DNA from: Armillaria gallica
Lineage: Eukaryota; Basidiomycota; Agaricomycetes; Agaricales; Physalacriaceae
Direction: 5' to 3'
DNA: 64,000 nucleotides
NCBI GenBank assembly: GCA_037576215.1
Contig: JBANDB010000007.1
Location: forward strand, 3,937,001 to 4,001,000
Shown: positions 33,311 through 46,899 of the stretch, in pieces
Layout of the letters: each line of letters starts with the position of its first letter
Numbering within the stretch: the first letter of the stretch is position 1
Program-made: the position numbers and the translations under genes
Notes under the pieces: model-generated
Databases searched by the model: none
What the model was told of the DNA's origin: nothing
The model's input: the letters and a program-made list of their open reading frames with translations, nothing else

Positions 33311-33654
33311 AAAGAGATGCCAGAAGTTGAGGCTGGGACCATGGGGTTTGCAAATCCAAAGAGGATTGAAGCAAGAAAAGAAGGACGAGGCTCCCTGAAT
33401 GAAAAAAAGAGTGAGATGAGCTAGATGAACATGAAACAAAGAGATGAAACCTACTCATTCAAGATTACAGTGCAATACCTCTTGAAAGAATCAAACATAT
33501 GGGACTGGAACCAATCCTGCCTCAATGTCTGGGGTGAGAATTGGCGATAATTACTTGTTGTGTTGATGCCCAAGGATGCAAAGAATAATGAGACAAAAAT
33601 GGTACGTCGAGTTAGAGATTGGAACAAAAGAAAAGACTCATCCTGGAGTCTGGA

Positions 33655-33800
33655 CAAAACCAAAGCACAACACATGACCTCCCTAAAATGGGAGGGCACA
33701 CACTGCAATCCCTCTTGCTGGGACTCAAACCCAACTCGTGAAGTGAATGACACACCTTGCTAATATGCCAATAGAGAGCTGACAGGATGAAGCTTCGCTG
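33655..33800 (-). repeat. tRNA-like SINE module c, block 2
   Basis: The core CTAATATGCCAATAGAGAGC is on the plus strand, and TTGGGTTTGAGTCCC on the minus strand matches the B-box consensus closely. Confidence 0.55.
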
Positions 33801-36800
33801 GCTTTAAGGTGTCATCATTTATGTAAACAGATATAAGATGGACATTGTGCTCTAGGCGCAGGGCATGCAGTTGAGTCAATAGTATGGAAGAGTGATGGTG
33901 AGGAATAGCCATTGAAAGGTAGTCCATAATGGTGCTCATTTCAAAAGCAAGGGTCCATTGATGTGAAGAGAATCTCCAGAGAGATCTTGGATCTGGTGAT
34001 GTAGATTCGAGCAAATGCCATTAATGCCAGCTGATAGCTTTGCATGGCCAACCAGACATAAGGGCAGAGAACAATGTGATGTTGCAAAGCATGTCCAGAA
34101 AAATTAGATGTGCATGGATGTCCACTTTGGCATGAGACTTGTGGGTCTGGGAAACATGACGACAAGGAATAATGGTGATCTGTGGTGTCTGAAGCTTGGT
34201 GGAATCCATGGTAAGGGCTGGTTCCATGAGCCATTCTGGGTGCATTGCTCAATCAAGTCTGGAAAAAGCGACTCTGATAGCATTTGAGCCCTTCATCCTA
34301 AATGATGATTATATAGGACCACTGGCAAGGAGTAGGCACCTGTTCTTTTGCTCCATGAATATCAGTCAAAGCTAGTGAGTCCAGATTGTGGATTTTCTCT
34401 CAGTGCTAGTTCCTCCGCTTTTCCAGCTATATGGGAAGCTAGTCGATGAGATTTTCCTGAACATGGCATTGGCAAGCGAGTTGTGTGGGTGTTAGACAGT
34501 AAGCCCTGGGAAGCTCGGAGCATTAGAGGTTGATCCTGTCAGATAGAATCACTTGATGTATTCATCTTCTATCACAGAAAAATTGATGGTCTGCATCCAT
34601 GTATCAATCAAATGGTGATAAAAGGAAAAGGATGATGGACTCGACACACAGTATAAATTCAGCCCAGAGTGACCACAGAGAATGAGTGTACATGTTTAAG
34701 CTGTGAAGTATTAATATTGCAAAATAATAGGAGCATTGAGACAGCTGAGTAGTGGAAAACATGCAGAGGTCACAGTGGTTGTTCAGTAAGTACCAGTATA
34801 TGGTCCAGAGTCTGAAATGTCTCTTGCTCATCACCTAACCACTTCCATCATAAACTCACCTGAACATATGGCGATTTCTTTGGATCCCTCGAATAACAGA
34901 ACTCTTTGTCATACACCTCCCTGCTGGCCCTCTCTGGAGTTCAATTTCCATGGAGCCTTCAACAAGTATCTCTGATTTTGCCAATACATGGAAGAGCAAC
35001 CGAGACTCGTGCTACAAACAGCCCATTGAGACTGAAGGAGACTGGGTATGTGTGCAACACTGGTGTTTCGACTGTCCACTAAATCTAGTCTATGCTCCCA
35101 GATGGTGGCTGATGCTAATATTAACAGCAACTGGTTGTCTGGAGAGGGAACTGAGAGAGCTAGTGCTGACTACTGAGTGACTCATGGCTCCATTGCATGT
35201 AGATGGCTCTTGGTATGTCACTCGTTCACAGCTGCAGCATTGTGTGGAGGCACTTATATGCTGTTGATACTAGCACACTTTTTATGCCATTGGCTTGTTG
35301 CAACTGAGACTCTATGCAGACTCAATAGAGGTTCTTTGGCTCTTGAGCTACAATATTTTACATAATGACACCACAGTACATTGAAATCATGGCCTGTATA
35401 AATAAGCATCTCATCCATCGTGAGTGTGTCATTGGTCTACTGGCACATTTTCATTGACCTCATTTCTAGACGGTTTCTACTTGTCTTCAGAGTTCCTCCT
35501 CCCATTAGCCTTTGTCTTCATGTTCTTGATTACTTTATCATATCTATATCTTGACATTTCAACACAATATCAGCCATTCTCTTTACCTTTCAAGACCTCA
35601 AACATCTTAATGTTGTCCTCAATGTGATATACATTTCTTCTCGAATGACATACATGGCATTACCTCCATCCTCAAATATGTGGATAAATACTGAGACTGT
35701 TTCATACTCTAAGCATGGCAGCATAACATTGTGTTTTGTCTTCACCACATCTTGTCCACATATGGTCAACCCTTCCCAATAGTGAAGAACTCGTGGACAT
35801 TTCTGTTTATGTTAAAGATCACACTCCTTTAGATATCTGGCATTGCTAGTATTTAAGAGCTTGCTCACACCTGCCGCCAATGGAGAGTTCCACCCTGTCC
35901 TGTCAGAGACTCAGACGCACTTTGCTACTTCACCATCTATACATGGAGCCCCTCGACTTGATCTTTTTTGTGACCTCTTCAAAGGGTTGGTGTACATCCT
36001 AGTTGATATCTAATTGGGCACTAATCAGTTTCCAGGTTTGTTGACCCAGGTCTTGGTGCTTTACCATCGAACTGCAGCATGTAGTGCACAGACATAATAA
36101 TGAAAATGCACTGCCATTAAAAGCAAACAACCTGAGGTCAAGTATATCCCAAAAGAGGCAGTGGTAAAGTGGGATTCCTACTACAGAGACTTCTGGTGGC
36201 ACTGGCACTGCTGTTTTTCAAGTGGGATTGGAAATTTTTGGCAGGATTACCTATATAAGGCTTCAACTTAGTCTGATTCTTAGTTCCTTGCACAACTGTG
36301 CCGGCATACTAGATGCACTGGCCACTGATGCTTGACAGCCCTCCCCATGTTTATTGCATTGTGAAGGACTCTAACCAGTTACCAGGCCCTCTGAACTCAG
36401 CATGAGAGCCATGTGGCAGCATGAAGACAATAGGGTCAATAAGCTGTACCGTCGAGAGCCAACCTAAACTCACTGGGGCAAAATACAGATGAAGTCCCAG
36501 AAGCAGCTGTCACAGCAGGTACCCTCGATGGGCCAGGTGTGGCACCGAAAAATGTGGTGCTCATACCATACTGACTCCCACCAAAAAAGCGCCTTGGACA
36601 AGAAATGTCACAAATCCCACTGAAAAACATCAATCCTACTGAAAAACAGATATAATCTTATTCTGCCATCCCTCAGATGGTGATAGTGGTAGTCACAGCA
36701 TCCAGCAATGCCATAAGACACACATTCACTGTGCAGTATATACAGGGCCTGCTTTTCTTCTGTAACTTCATTGTCAAGTGTATGAGCATTAAGATGGACA

Positions 36801-36856
36801 CTAGCAAACAGTGAGCCCCCTTTATCATGGTTTTTGAAAACATTCATGCTCATGAA

Positions 36857-39800
36857 ATAGTAGGTATCACTTTTGTCAGGTCAAATGTACAGTCCCTTCT
36901 ACCTTCACATTCTTTTCGCTAAGTGTCTGTATTGGCTAGCCATCGAATTACTTAACCTACCCATGGCATTGGATACATGGTATTATCGTCTCAAGATCTT
37001 TGCAGGAAGTGTCTATAAGAAGACCAATACATATGCACTGAAGATAAAAGCACTAAAGACAACTCCAATACCCAAGTGGACGATCCGTCTTGATCTGTAA
37101 GGGGCACCAACTTACCACTTGAATCATAGCTTATTGCATATACAGGAGCCACATCAACGAATCTGAGAGATTTCAGGTAGAAGTATACTGTCATCAAGGT
37201 GAGAGAAAGTATCAATGCCTCAGTTTTTGTGGAGCATCGATCCAGGATGTTTTGATTAGTGAAACAGACAGTGAGTATATGTAGTAATCTGCACCCTTAT
37301 TTTGCTGACAGTATCTGAAACTCTGTTGCCAGTAATCATCATGTCCATCAGTAGCAACTCTGCCTGCCCCGACATCTCTTTGAAAATCTTCCAGGAAGGT
37401 GCCTCTGACTATCCTTTGATCACATGACCAGCAAGTGAGGACCTAGACATGTTGACTGCACCCCAGAGCGGCCAATTGGATACTGTGGATCCTGAAAGTC
37501 AGAACACCTCAGACTTGTCAGGTCTGCCAGCTGACAAGATCTCTGCACGATGATGTGCTCAGTAACGGCGAGTGGCAAATGGACTAGAGGCTGGCAATGA
37601 ACACTAACAACACTAAACCAATCACTAACTCTACACTTATCACCAATATATTGAATTTGGGCATTTCGAGTATAATAGAAGCACTCTGCAGACTTCAATA
37701 ATCAAGGAAAGTTGTTTAAAGACATTTTATTTCATTACTAGTGAGCTATACAAGCGTACTACTTGCACTAGCGGGGTTGGTAAGACACAATTGGATGAAT
37801 AGTGACTCAACTTGAGCTACTGCGCTCGCTCTGACTGGGACTGCTTCAAACTAGTGGCTCTCTTGGCCTTATAATGTCTTACAAGTGAATAAACACTTGA
37901 CTAGTCACTTTCTAGGCAGACTAGTGGTGCTCTTGGCCTAAGAATAATACTTTAAACTTCAAAAACTCACTTGAACTAACTTCAAAACACTCTTGGCCTT
38001 TGCAGGACACAAAAGATTGCTCTAAGACACTTCTGTTCACTCAATGCTATGGGTAATTTAGCGACTAGTAGCCGCTTCATCAAGGTTAAGCACAAAAGCC
38101 TTTAATTGGAGCACTAGATACTGACTAGTAGGTCACAATTGCAGGGATGGCTTGCCTGAGCCGTGCGTATGCCTATTCTACTACTTATATACTGACAAAC
38201 AAGGTACAATTGAGATATAAATAACTGACTAGAGGGGTATTATTGATAAGGATTTTTTGGCTAGTCACGAATAATGGTGAATAATCATGCAATAGTCGGT
38301 CTAGAAATGGTCGCTTGCTGACTAGTGGGCCTAGGAGCTCTGCTAGAGGTGGCATTCCATGTTCTTGGCCCAGCAATGCTCCACTTGTGTCAAGGATAAA
38401 CGGCTAGCCTAACGAGTGTGCCCGTAGCAGCTGTCAATCGTGATCAAAGGTGCAACCTGGCTATACTAGTTCCGATCATAAATAGATCTGTATTGTACTA
38501 GCCCAATCTGGACAGCTGCGCTTCATTGCTAAATTCATTTCTAAGTCCCATTAGAGACTGCTGCACTGTTAGTCAACTTGTCTTAAGCACTTGTGTGCAG
38601 ACCGTTCCACTAGTGACTGTACTTTCACAAGACCTGCATGTTCTGCTTCTTGTTGGGTGCACTTGTAGCTACCCTCATCGACTAGTGGTCATCATTTACT
38701 GACTCGCTTGGTATTCGAGGTGCTAATCACGCTGGCTGATAGACTTGACCCAATAGTGGTATCATGCCTAAATCCTGGCTTGATTAGTAGCTTTCTGGCT
38801 TGACTATCAGCTTGAAGCCTCCACTATAGTCCTTTAGTTATTGCTAGTCTAAGATAGATATGCACTAGTATGATTACAAAATCACAAAATCTAGGTGTGA
38901 ATGTGTAGATGGCATATTAACAATCAGTGGAAGATGATTGGTCAACTGTGGGAAAACTTGTTGATGAAACTGCCAAGCCTAATGAGCCCTCAGAATGGAT
39001 CTCAAAATTGATTGATGGTATTAATACTGTGCAGGACGCGATTGATGCATTCAAGGACATGAGCACATTCCTTGGGATCAATTGCTAGGTTCTAATTGAT
39101 CATTGCCAGCTACACCCAGCTGCTTCAATAGCATGGGGCATCATTTCCTTCTGTGTTAACATAATCACCAGCCTTGTTGGAAGCAGGATGACCAACTGAC
39201 CATACTTTTTCAGATAGGTCTTGAAGCAGCAGACAGAGCAAGATAAAACTGTACTCTGATTGTATGAAACTATGATCATGACCTACAAGGAGGCGAGCAA
39301 TGACCACTTGCTGTGGCAGCAAAAGCAGTTGGAACCAATCTATAAATTGCTGTTCCAGACCATGACTGAGTGCAGGATGCTCATCAAGAGATATATGAAC
39401 AAAAGCTGCTTCAGTGCATCCATCACTTGTTTTTAAAACAGTGATATCTAAGACATATTTCAGAGTGCTTCTTTTCTCTGAATGTGATGCAGAAAGCAGA
39501 AGAATTCATTTAAGGGTTTGCAATTTTGCAGGAGCAGTTGGATTTGGGTGTAGCAAAGGATGTGCTTGTCATGACATTGGGCATCAGAGCCAATGTTGAT
39601 ATACTTGGTATGTCCTGTCGAATTGCTTAAAAACATGATCTAAACACAATCTGAGTAGCTATGAAAACATTGCTCCAGGAACTAAAGCCTGAGCAGGAAC
39701 TTGGTCCCAAATCGACATGTATGCCTGATACACACATGGAAACCATCAACTACTTGCTGACATGGATTGCAGAATATGATGACAGCATCCTTTGGTGCAG

Positions 39801-42692
39801 TGGTCTGGCAGGGACAGGCAAAAGTGTGCTTGTTGGCACCCTCCATAATCTTCTCTCCTTTCAAATGAGTGGCCATAGTCACCTTGCTGCTTTCATTCAT
39901 TATAATAGAACCTCGTACTGGGATTTGTCAGGGCTCATCACATCCATTGCCTATTTCTTGGGCATGTTCGATCAACATATAGGCCATGCCATTGCTAAAG
40001 CTTTGGATGCATCTCACGCTGCAATCAAATTACCAGCATCTGAATCATGTATCCAGTTTTGACTCCTTGTGCAGGAGCCATTGGAGACGATCCAGGAATT
40101 ACAAGATGAAGAGCCATTGGCTGTCATCATTGATGGTCTTGATGAAAGTGATGTGTCGAAAAAATTGCTGGAAGTACTTGCAGATGGTTTTGGGCCCAAA
40201 CTGCCATTCATGTGCCTCATTGTCTCAAGTCGGCCCAAGGAAAGGATTTCTCATGTTTTCAAGCATCACCAGCAAGTCCATTGCTTTCCGCTGGATACCT
40301 CAGATGAGGTGAAACATGATATATGGCACTTCATCCAGCAGAGGTTTGCCAGTATCAAAAACAAGAGTGTCTGGGGCGTATACAATGAGCAAGATGTTGT
40401 CACTCAGCTGGCTGAGCGGGCGAGTGGGTTGTTCATATGGGTGGTCACAGTCTGTTCGTTCCTGTGCAAATTTCCCAGTTCCCAGAGGCTCAAGGTGTTA
40501 CTCAAGACTACAATTCCAGCAAATGCAATGGCAGCACTGACAATACTATATCAAACCATGCTGGATACCATTGTGTCAGAAGTATCCAGAACGAAGGAAG
40601 ATGTCTAAGTCCAACGATGCATTCGTGCAGTATTAGATGCCCTGATTGTTTGCAAGGACAACATGATGGTGTCTATGCTTCCTGAGCTTGTTCTGCAAGA
40701 AGGAGACCCTTCAGCACAATACATTATTGACAAATTAGGGAGTGTAATACAAGACAGAGATGGGAGTCTGGAGCTTATACACAAATCCTTCAATGACTTT
40801 CTTCGGAATCATGGCAGATGTGGTGATAGATGGTTCATAGATGTCAAGGAACATGAAAAGGAGCTTGCTCGGCATTGTGTGTTATCCTTGATGATCTTTT
40901 TGGAAAGATAGATGTCACACCATGATCACCTTGAGAAGGATCAGGCACAGCATGGTCTTTGGGTACTGTTCTGTTTCAGAGAGGTGGTGCAGACTCCACA
41001 CCATGTTGTATTGTCTGAGGGAGAAAGCTATGTTGTGGAAGTTCTTGATAATCATCCCAACATGCTGATTGAACTTGGGATCGACTGTTACCATTCCTTG
41101 TTTGAGTGTTACTTCCTACTCTGGGTCGAAATCCTTGAGGCGTTCAATGAATATTATGAAAATGCAGATCATTTGGATAACATTCAGTATGCATTCTCCA
41201 AGATAATTCCTCTGGTCAACATAAGTTTCCTGCTCTATATCATCAATATACACAACCTCATCATTGCTTCCATCTAGGCTAAAGTTACAGACCAAAGCTT
41301 TTGCACATATGTTTATCATGCCTTCTTATTCTTCATGTGTTTCTACCTATTGCACACATCAGTGCATGATGGGATACTCTTGTTACCCTCCAACAACCTC
41401 ATTTGCAGAGACAGGGAAGGCTGTGGTATCAATGCCCCTTTTGACAAGGAACGCCTGCTAGCTATTATATTTTGGGATGCAGGTGATGATGATTATGATG
41501 ATGATGATCAAAGCTTGTCATTGTCTGTATTTCAAGGCTCTCACTATATTCGATCTGAGTCCACAACATCCACTGCCTGACATTCTGTTGGCAGTCCTGT
41601 GCTGTTCAATGTTGACACAGGGAAGATAGTGGAACCAACATCTGCATCAATACTTTGCTTTCCTGATTTGCAATTACTATCCTACCACCACATTTCCTAT
41701 AAGCAGATGGATGCCAGTGCTCAGATCATTAGGCTAGTGGAGTTGCCATATAAATTTGAGTTCTCTCATCTTAATGGTATACAATACGAAGTCATTAAGA
41801 GGCATCACAGCAATGACAGCAATGATGACATGACCATGTTCTCCACTGGCATGTTCATCTCTATCATCAATACTCAGACCTCTCACTGTGACAATTACCT
41901 GTTTCTTGGGTGGAACAAGGATGGTTGCGATATACTTCAATATGCACAGGGATTTTTCATTGTTGATAAGGATTTAGGTTTGATGTTGAAAGTCGAGCCA
42001 GGTACGACTGCTGGTACCAAGAAATGGATAACCCTGGATGACTGCATATGAAATACTCATGGGTTCACTGTCATGGAAGATGGATATAGATTACTAGGAT
42101 GGACAGTAGCCACAGACATGATATTGTTACGAGAGTGGGAAACATCAACAGGTGCTCTGCGCTCTGACTACATACATGGCAGATTATAGTCTTTGTCATC
42201 TTTACAGTGATATTGACCATTTGGGATATAGGTTTTCCTAGTTTCAAAGTGGATGCCAAGTGGGATGTTGACATTATGCATAATAAGAGTAAATTTCACT
42301 GTATTCATTGCTAAATGTCACCTGATGGCTCAAAGGTTGCCATCACCAATGAGGCAAGATCGCAGACATGCATATTGGGAGTCATGCCTGGATCTGGTAT
42401 GGATATCATCACGGACCCTATAGAAGTCATCAAAAATGTGTACAACTTGGCGTGGTTTCCTGATAGCAAGAAATTTGCCTATATTCAAGATCAGAGATAT
42501 GAAGACTGTGACAATACGGAATGGTGGTTGTGAGATGTTGTTGCTCGATGTCCTATGAGCAGACAGAGCACAACGATTCACCATTCGTATGGCATCACTA
42601 ATCATCGTTGAATATTTGTCACTGCCAATGGGTGCAGGCTTATTACTCAGGATGACAAATCATTCATGACATGGGACATTTCAGATTTATAG
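36857..42692 (+). pseudogene. NACHT-WD repeat STAND protein, copy A (decayed)
   Basis: Paralogue of the gene at 57347. It keeps the C2-like start (YYRLKIFAGSVYKKT), the helical linker, the P-loop CSGLAGTGKS near 39799, Walker B VIIDGLDESD near 40120, the post-NACHT region (LELIHKSFNDFL near 40770), and WD-type ends (SPDGSKVAI near 42318, LITQDDKSFMTWDISDL before TAG at 42690). Lesions are ATA in place of the start ATG (36857), a ~1.4-kb insertion at 37548-38925, TGA at 40060, TAA at 40606 after a 6-base insertion, and TAG at 40909, with more breaks downstream. Because copy B is truncated in this window, copy A is the only view of the C-terminal repeat region. Family members are thought to act as cytoplasmic NLR-like signal switches. 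Confidence 0.85.
37548..38925. mobile_element. Insertion inside NACHT copy A, rich in ACTAGT-type motifs
   Basis: Copy B is continuous across this point, whereas copy A has about 1.38 kb of unrelated DNA between ATCTCTGC and TCAGTGGAAG. The segment contains around fifteen ACTAG/CTAGT motifs, often as GACTAGTGG or GACTAGTAG. No target duplication, terminal repeat or protein frame was recognised. The borders are accurate to about 10 bp. Confidence 0.55.
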
Positions 42693-44530
42693 AATATTTG
42701 TCTGTATTTAATATTATAGGATACATCTGCCTCACTCGAGCTCCCCTGGCACTACAATTCAAAAATCATCAAGCACCAATCAAGATTCAAGCATTAGGAA
42801 ATAAGCCATACCGAAATCCAAGTTCCGAGTCCTATAAATATAAGAAATTTGGTCTTTATACCAACCTAAACCCCAATCTTTGATCATCCAACACGGTATT
42901 TGCCACTGGTTTCTACCTGGCCTATTCGTGGGAAATTTTCACAACATCCATTATTTTCCTGTGAACATTCTTCCTTTTGGGAGCTCGCCTTTGACAACTT
43001 TTAAATTTCATGCTCCACAATCTTTTCATCCAGCGGCCACCATGCTGCTTCTTCAATCCACAACCATTGATGTTGTATCAGTCTGAATGGTCTCCAGCTA
43101 GTTATTTACATTGTCCAAGACAGGCACAACAAGTGATATAAAGAAGGCGCTGCTCAAGAGTAAGAATGGCAGAAAGAAGAAGGAGAGTGTCGAGAGTGTG
43201 GATGATAGACTTATAACAATGTCAGCACCAGCACGAGGGATCAGAGTCTGCCTCAGTAAAGCAAGCTAGCAGTATATTGAAGATGATGGTGTGTTTTCTC
43301 TTCACTTTCAAAACTAACCATGATACATTGATGGAATTTAGTTTCCAGGTGACATGGCAAGCAATCCCAAAGTCCTCAAGGTTTGAAAATGGCAATGCAA
43401 GTTTCAGAAGACATTTTGAGTAATCAGGAGGACCCAAAAGAGGAGATGCAGAATCTATCTGATCCCTGCCTCCTTATTGACTGATGCTTCCTGCCAGGAC
43501 ATGCCAGATATGGATTAACAGCCCCGTACAGTTGAATCCTATAAGTCTATTATCTTTCACTACTTCATGGTAAGCCCTTTCTGCCATCTTTTATCTGTGT
43601 CAACTTTGCACTTTTCCCATACATTTTATGTGGTCCTGGTTGTCAGATTTCTCTCTTATGTTCGTTTCACCCTCCCTTTTTCCCACCTTTCATTCTTCAT
43701 CGAGGAATGGCTTGTGTTTGATTATTGCACCTTTAGTCATCTGGGATCCTTTTTGTGACCGGTTTCATTATTTTAGCTACTCTTCAAGCAGTCATGCTCT
43801 GTTCTCCATTTTACTCCTGCTAGTGACATTTTATAGGTCATGCCCCATATTGCTGCTCTTGGAGAAGAAGATATTCAGAAAAATAATCAGTGCAAGTTCT
43901 GCAAGTGTGCATTGTTCACTGGCAGCAAGTTTTGAACAAGTCGATGCATGGCATTACAGTGGGAATGCTAAGATGATTTTTGATGGGAGCAATGATAGTG
44001 GATGTATGCCAGCAGCTTTGGTGTAAACAGCACTAATTGTCAGTTCGACTTAGAAGATAAGCTGCAGTATTGGTACTCAGAGGTAACAACACCTAAGGAC
44101 ATTGTAGTATCCTTTTCTTGCTTGTCTTGTGTTTTGGTCTTGTGGATTTCTTTTTCTCATAACACTCCCTTCCTATTATTGATGCAGCTTATTTTTGCTT
44201 GTGTTCGTGCAGTATATGTTCATTTGTAAAATTCAAAAGATTCATTTGGATCCTAGCACCTACATTTGCTCCACTGTGACATTGAATCATGTCTGTGGGT
44301 TGCTCACCTTGGGCCTCATGATTCACCTCGTTTCACCACCCGAGGGATTGGCCTAGTTAGGTTTACCTTCAAAACATGTTTCATACTAGGATCATCTCAG
44401 AGGACAGATCATACAGCACTTGTTCACCATCTCTGACTAAGGCTGTCACATCTCTCTGGACCATTGTGTATCTATGTCTCCTGTAGCACCCGTATAACCC
44501 CCTCATCATCTTTTAAACTTTATATTCACA
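42693..44530. other. No intact gene recognised
   Basis: A lysine-rich reading around 43140-43205 (KKALLKSKNGRKKKESVESV) may be an exon remnant, but no start, splice pair or domain supports a gene. The rest is AT-rich. Confidence 0.4.
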
Positions 44531-45269
44531 ATGGTTCACTTCACCTCCCTCCTCATTCTCCCTGTGTTGATTGCACTCTCTTCAGTGCTCCCTCTCTAAA
44601 AGTGCATTGCTCACATTATCACAGAAGCCACACCACTTGGGAATAAGCATGCATACTTTTTGTCTTTCCCCATGGTGTCATCTCATCTCAGTCTTTCTCT
44701 GGTTCAGCTCGCCACTGGTGGCATGGGTCTATGCAACCCACAGTCTTTACGAGTCTCCTGGGTGCTGGAGGAAACCATAGCCTACTGTGACCAATGAAAC
44801 ATGCCCAAACAGATGATTGACCTTGCTAAACAACTTGGCAGCAATTTAGAGATGATCAGGTTGACCGAGCTCTTTGCTCAACAACTTCACAATGCTGTAG
44901 GCTCTCTATACACCCCATTATATCCTCTCTGACACACTTTCCAGCCTGATAGCTTGCAAGTGTCCTACTGTCAGACTGTCCCAAAGAAGTTTAAGCTCAA
45001 CAGATTGTTCCGCTAACAGTTCACTGTGTCCAACTCCAAAGAGTTTAGTGGAGACCAGACTGGAAATGTCCCTCTCAGAATGAGAATTGTTATTCCCCCT
45101 GGTTTGTGGCCTACCAAACCTGATGGTCAAGTCCCCAATGGTGTTGACAGTATGTCTCTTCTGCTGTCATTTTAATAATTCTTATCTTAACTTCTAAGTC
45201 TATTGCATGCACATGGCATGTACAACTCAGGCTGATGCTGATTTGCACATTGCTGCCACCGTTGGGTGA
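44531..45269 (+). pseudogene. Decayed small secreted protein gene
   Basis: It begins with a clear signal peptide, MVHFTSLLILPVLIALSS, which soon meets a stop. Downstream remnants in the same direction read MPKQMIDLAKQLGSNLEMI, then VSYCQTVPKKFKLNRLF, then EFSGDQTGNVPLRMRIVIPP and GLWPTKPDGQVPNGVD. A 49-nt intron (45150-45198; donor GTATGT, acceptor TTCTAAG) leads to IYCMHMACTTQADADLHIAATVG and TGA. Stops and frame breaks (for example after AYCDQ and LNRLFR) make it a pseudogene. The Cys-, Asn- and Pro-rich text suggests a small extracellular fungal protein; I cannot name the family. Confidence 0.5.
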
Positions 45270-46390
45270 GGAGATAAATGGCCTTGAGAATTTCTTGTAC
45301 AATCAGGTATGTTATGGGTATTGATGGAGATGGGACCTCGAGTTCAGTGCAGAGTTGAAAGTAAGCTCAGATGCACTAAGTATGCAGAATTCTGATGGTT
45401 GCATGTGATCACTCCTATCTGTGTAGATCTATGAGGCAGCAAAGAAGCAAAGGGCACAGAAACAGCACAACACACAAAGGGAGACATGGGTGACACAGCA
45501 GGCAGAAGGGCAAGTGAAGCAGAGAAAAACTCATGAGATCGAGTATTATTCATTGCAATCATTGTGCTTAAAAACAACCTAAGTCCAGCTTCATTTTGAG
45601 TCCCTTTTGACAATTCCTTTGAGCTCACTCACTCACACAAATGGAAGGGTCGTCTCCTGTTCATGCTACAGATAGGCATAATCTCCTGTTGCATTCATAC
45701 AGTGGAAAATGCACATCTGCAGCGAGATCCATGCAAAAATAAGTAGAAGATAGAAAACCAAGTCCTGGCAGCATACACAAGTAACTGTAACCCTACCAAT
45801 GCAGAGCATAGGACTCGGTTACTGCCACCCAAATGTAATGGCCCTCAAATGCTAGTTCAATTGAATTGAACATTGTCTACTGAACTTAGAAGATGATGAT
45901 TGCAATTGGTAGTTCATCATAAGGCATACAGATAATATCATAACACAGATACACCCAGGATCGCAGCGCCAAGTTCTCGTTGCATTGCACAAGTAATTAC
46001 CAAAGTTTAAAAAATGGTTGTTCTACATGGTGTATAAGCACAAGGAAACATGAGATGAGGTAAGAGACGAACTTATGTGTGGTGCTTTGATGGCAGTAAC
46101 CTTGGCCTTCTTGTCAGAGACGCGCTTGGCAATGAGAGCACTAAGAGATGGATTGGTGAGAAAACAGAAGCAGAAACAGAATACTCACTCATACTCAGAA
46201 TTTTCTATGCTTAATGGAGCGGAAGTGACAACAGCTCTGGAAACAGATGGGAGTAACAAGATGCTGAATCTTAGGAGCCACTTCACATTCTCCTTCTTCC
46301 CACTCTTCACCTCCTGACAGATAACATGCTTGTGGACATCATCCTCCTTGGACAAGTTGAATATCTTGTAGATGTTCGTCACCTGCTGGG
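45270..46390. other. No gene recognised
   Basis: Scattered short frames only. The stretch ends with a GAGGA pentamer (46391-46395) that is the left target duplication of the copia remnant. Confidence 0.4.
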
Positions 46391-46395
46391 GAGGA

Positions 46396-46623
46396 TGTTG
46401 GAAACTGTAGGTTCACAGTGGGTAGACTAGTGGCTGGTAAAGCCAGACTAATGAACTTGTATTCTCTGGCTCCTACAGAGCCTGTATTTATACTATGAAA
46501 ACTATCTAAAATGTTCTACTAAACTCATCCATAAGCAGTAAGTATTGGTTCCAAGGTCATCCGACATCATGCTGACTTGAACCTTCTACACTCTTCTCGT
46601 GGCTTTCCATGATATCTCCAACA
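46396..46623 (-). repeat. Copia 3' LTR
   Basis: 228 bp from TGTTGGAAAC to ATCTCCAACA with 6-bp terminal inverted repeats. A TATAAATA motif on the minus strand near 46490 is a likely promoter element. Confidence 0.75.
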
Positions 46624-46899
46624 CTCCCCCACAAGACAGCATTATGCTGCAAAATCTAAAAATACTAAAAATAGAACCAGACACCAAACTCAAAAACTCC
46701 CCCAGAAGTCCTCTATTCTAACCCATATCACAGGAGCACACAGCTACTCACAGCCAGCCAATAACACATATCCAGGCCACCAGATCACACAGATCTACCG
46801 TGATAGATAACACATATCCACTGGAGCTTAGAAGACCAACCTTCCAAAGGGAAATCTGGTACCAAAAATCTTCCTTCAAGTAATTGCCTCAATAGGCAC

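Larger units (their letters stand above)
32450..35650 (+). repeat. Segmental duplication block 2
   Basis: Second copy of the block, ending about 200 bp before the region upstream of NACHT copy A. Shared text near its end, TTGGTCTACTGGCACATTTT (35430), is nearly identical to block 3 at 53697. It lacks a clear match to the minus-strand remnant seen in blocks 1 and 3. No intact gene was found. Confidence 0.7.
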
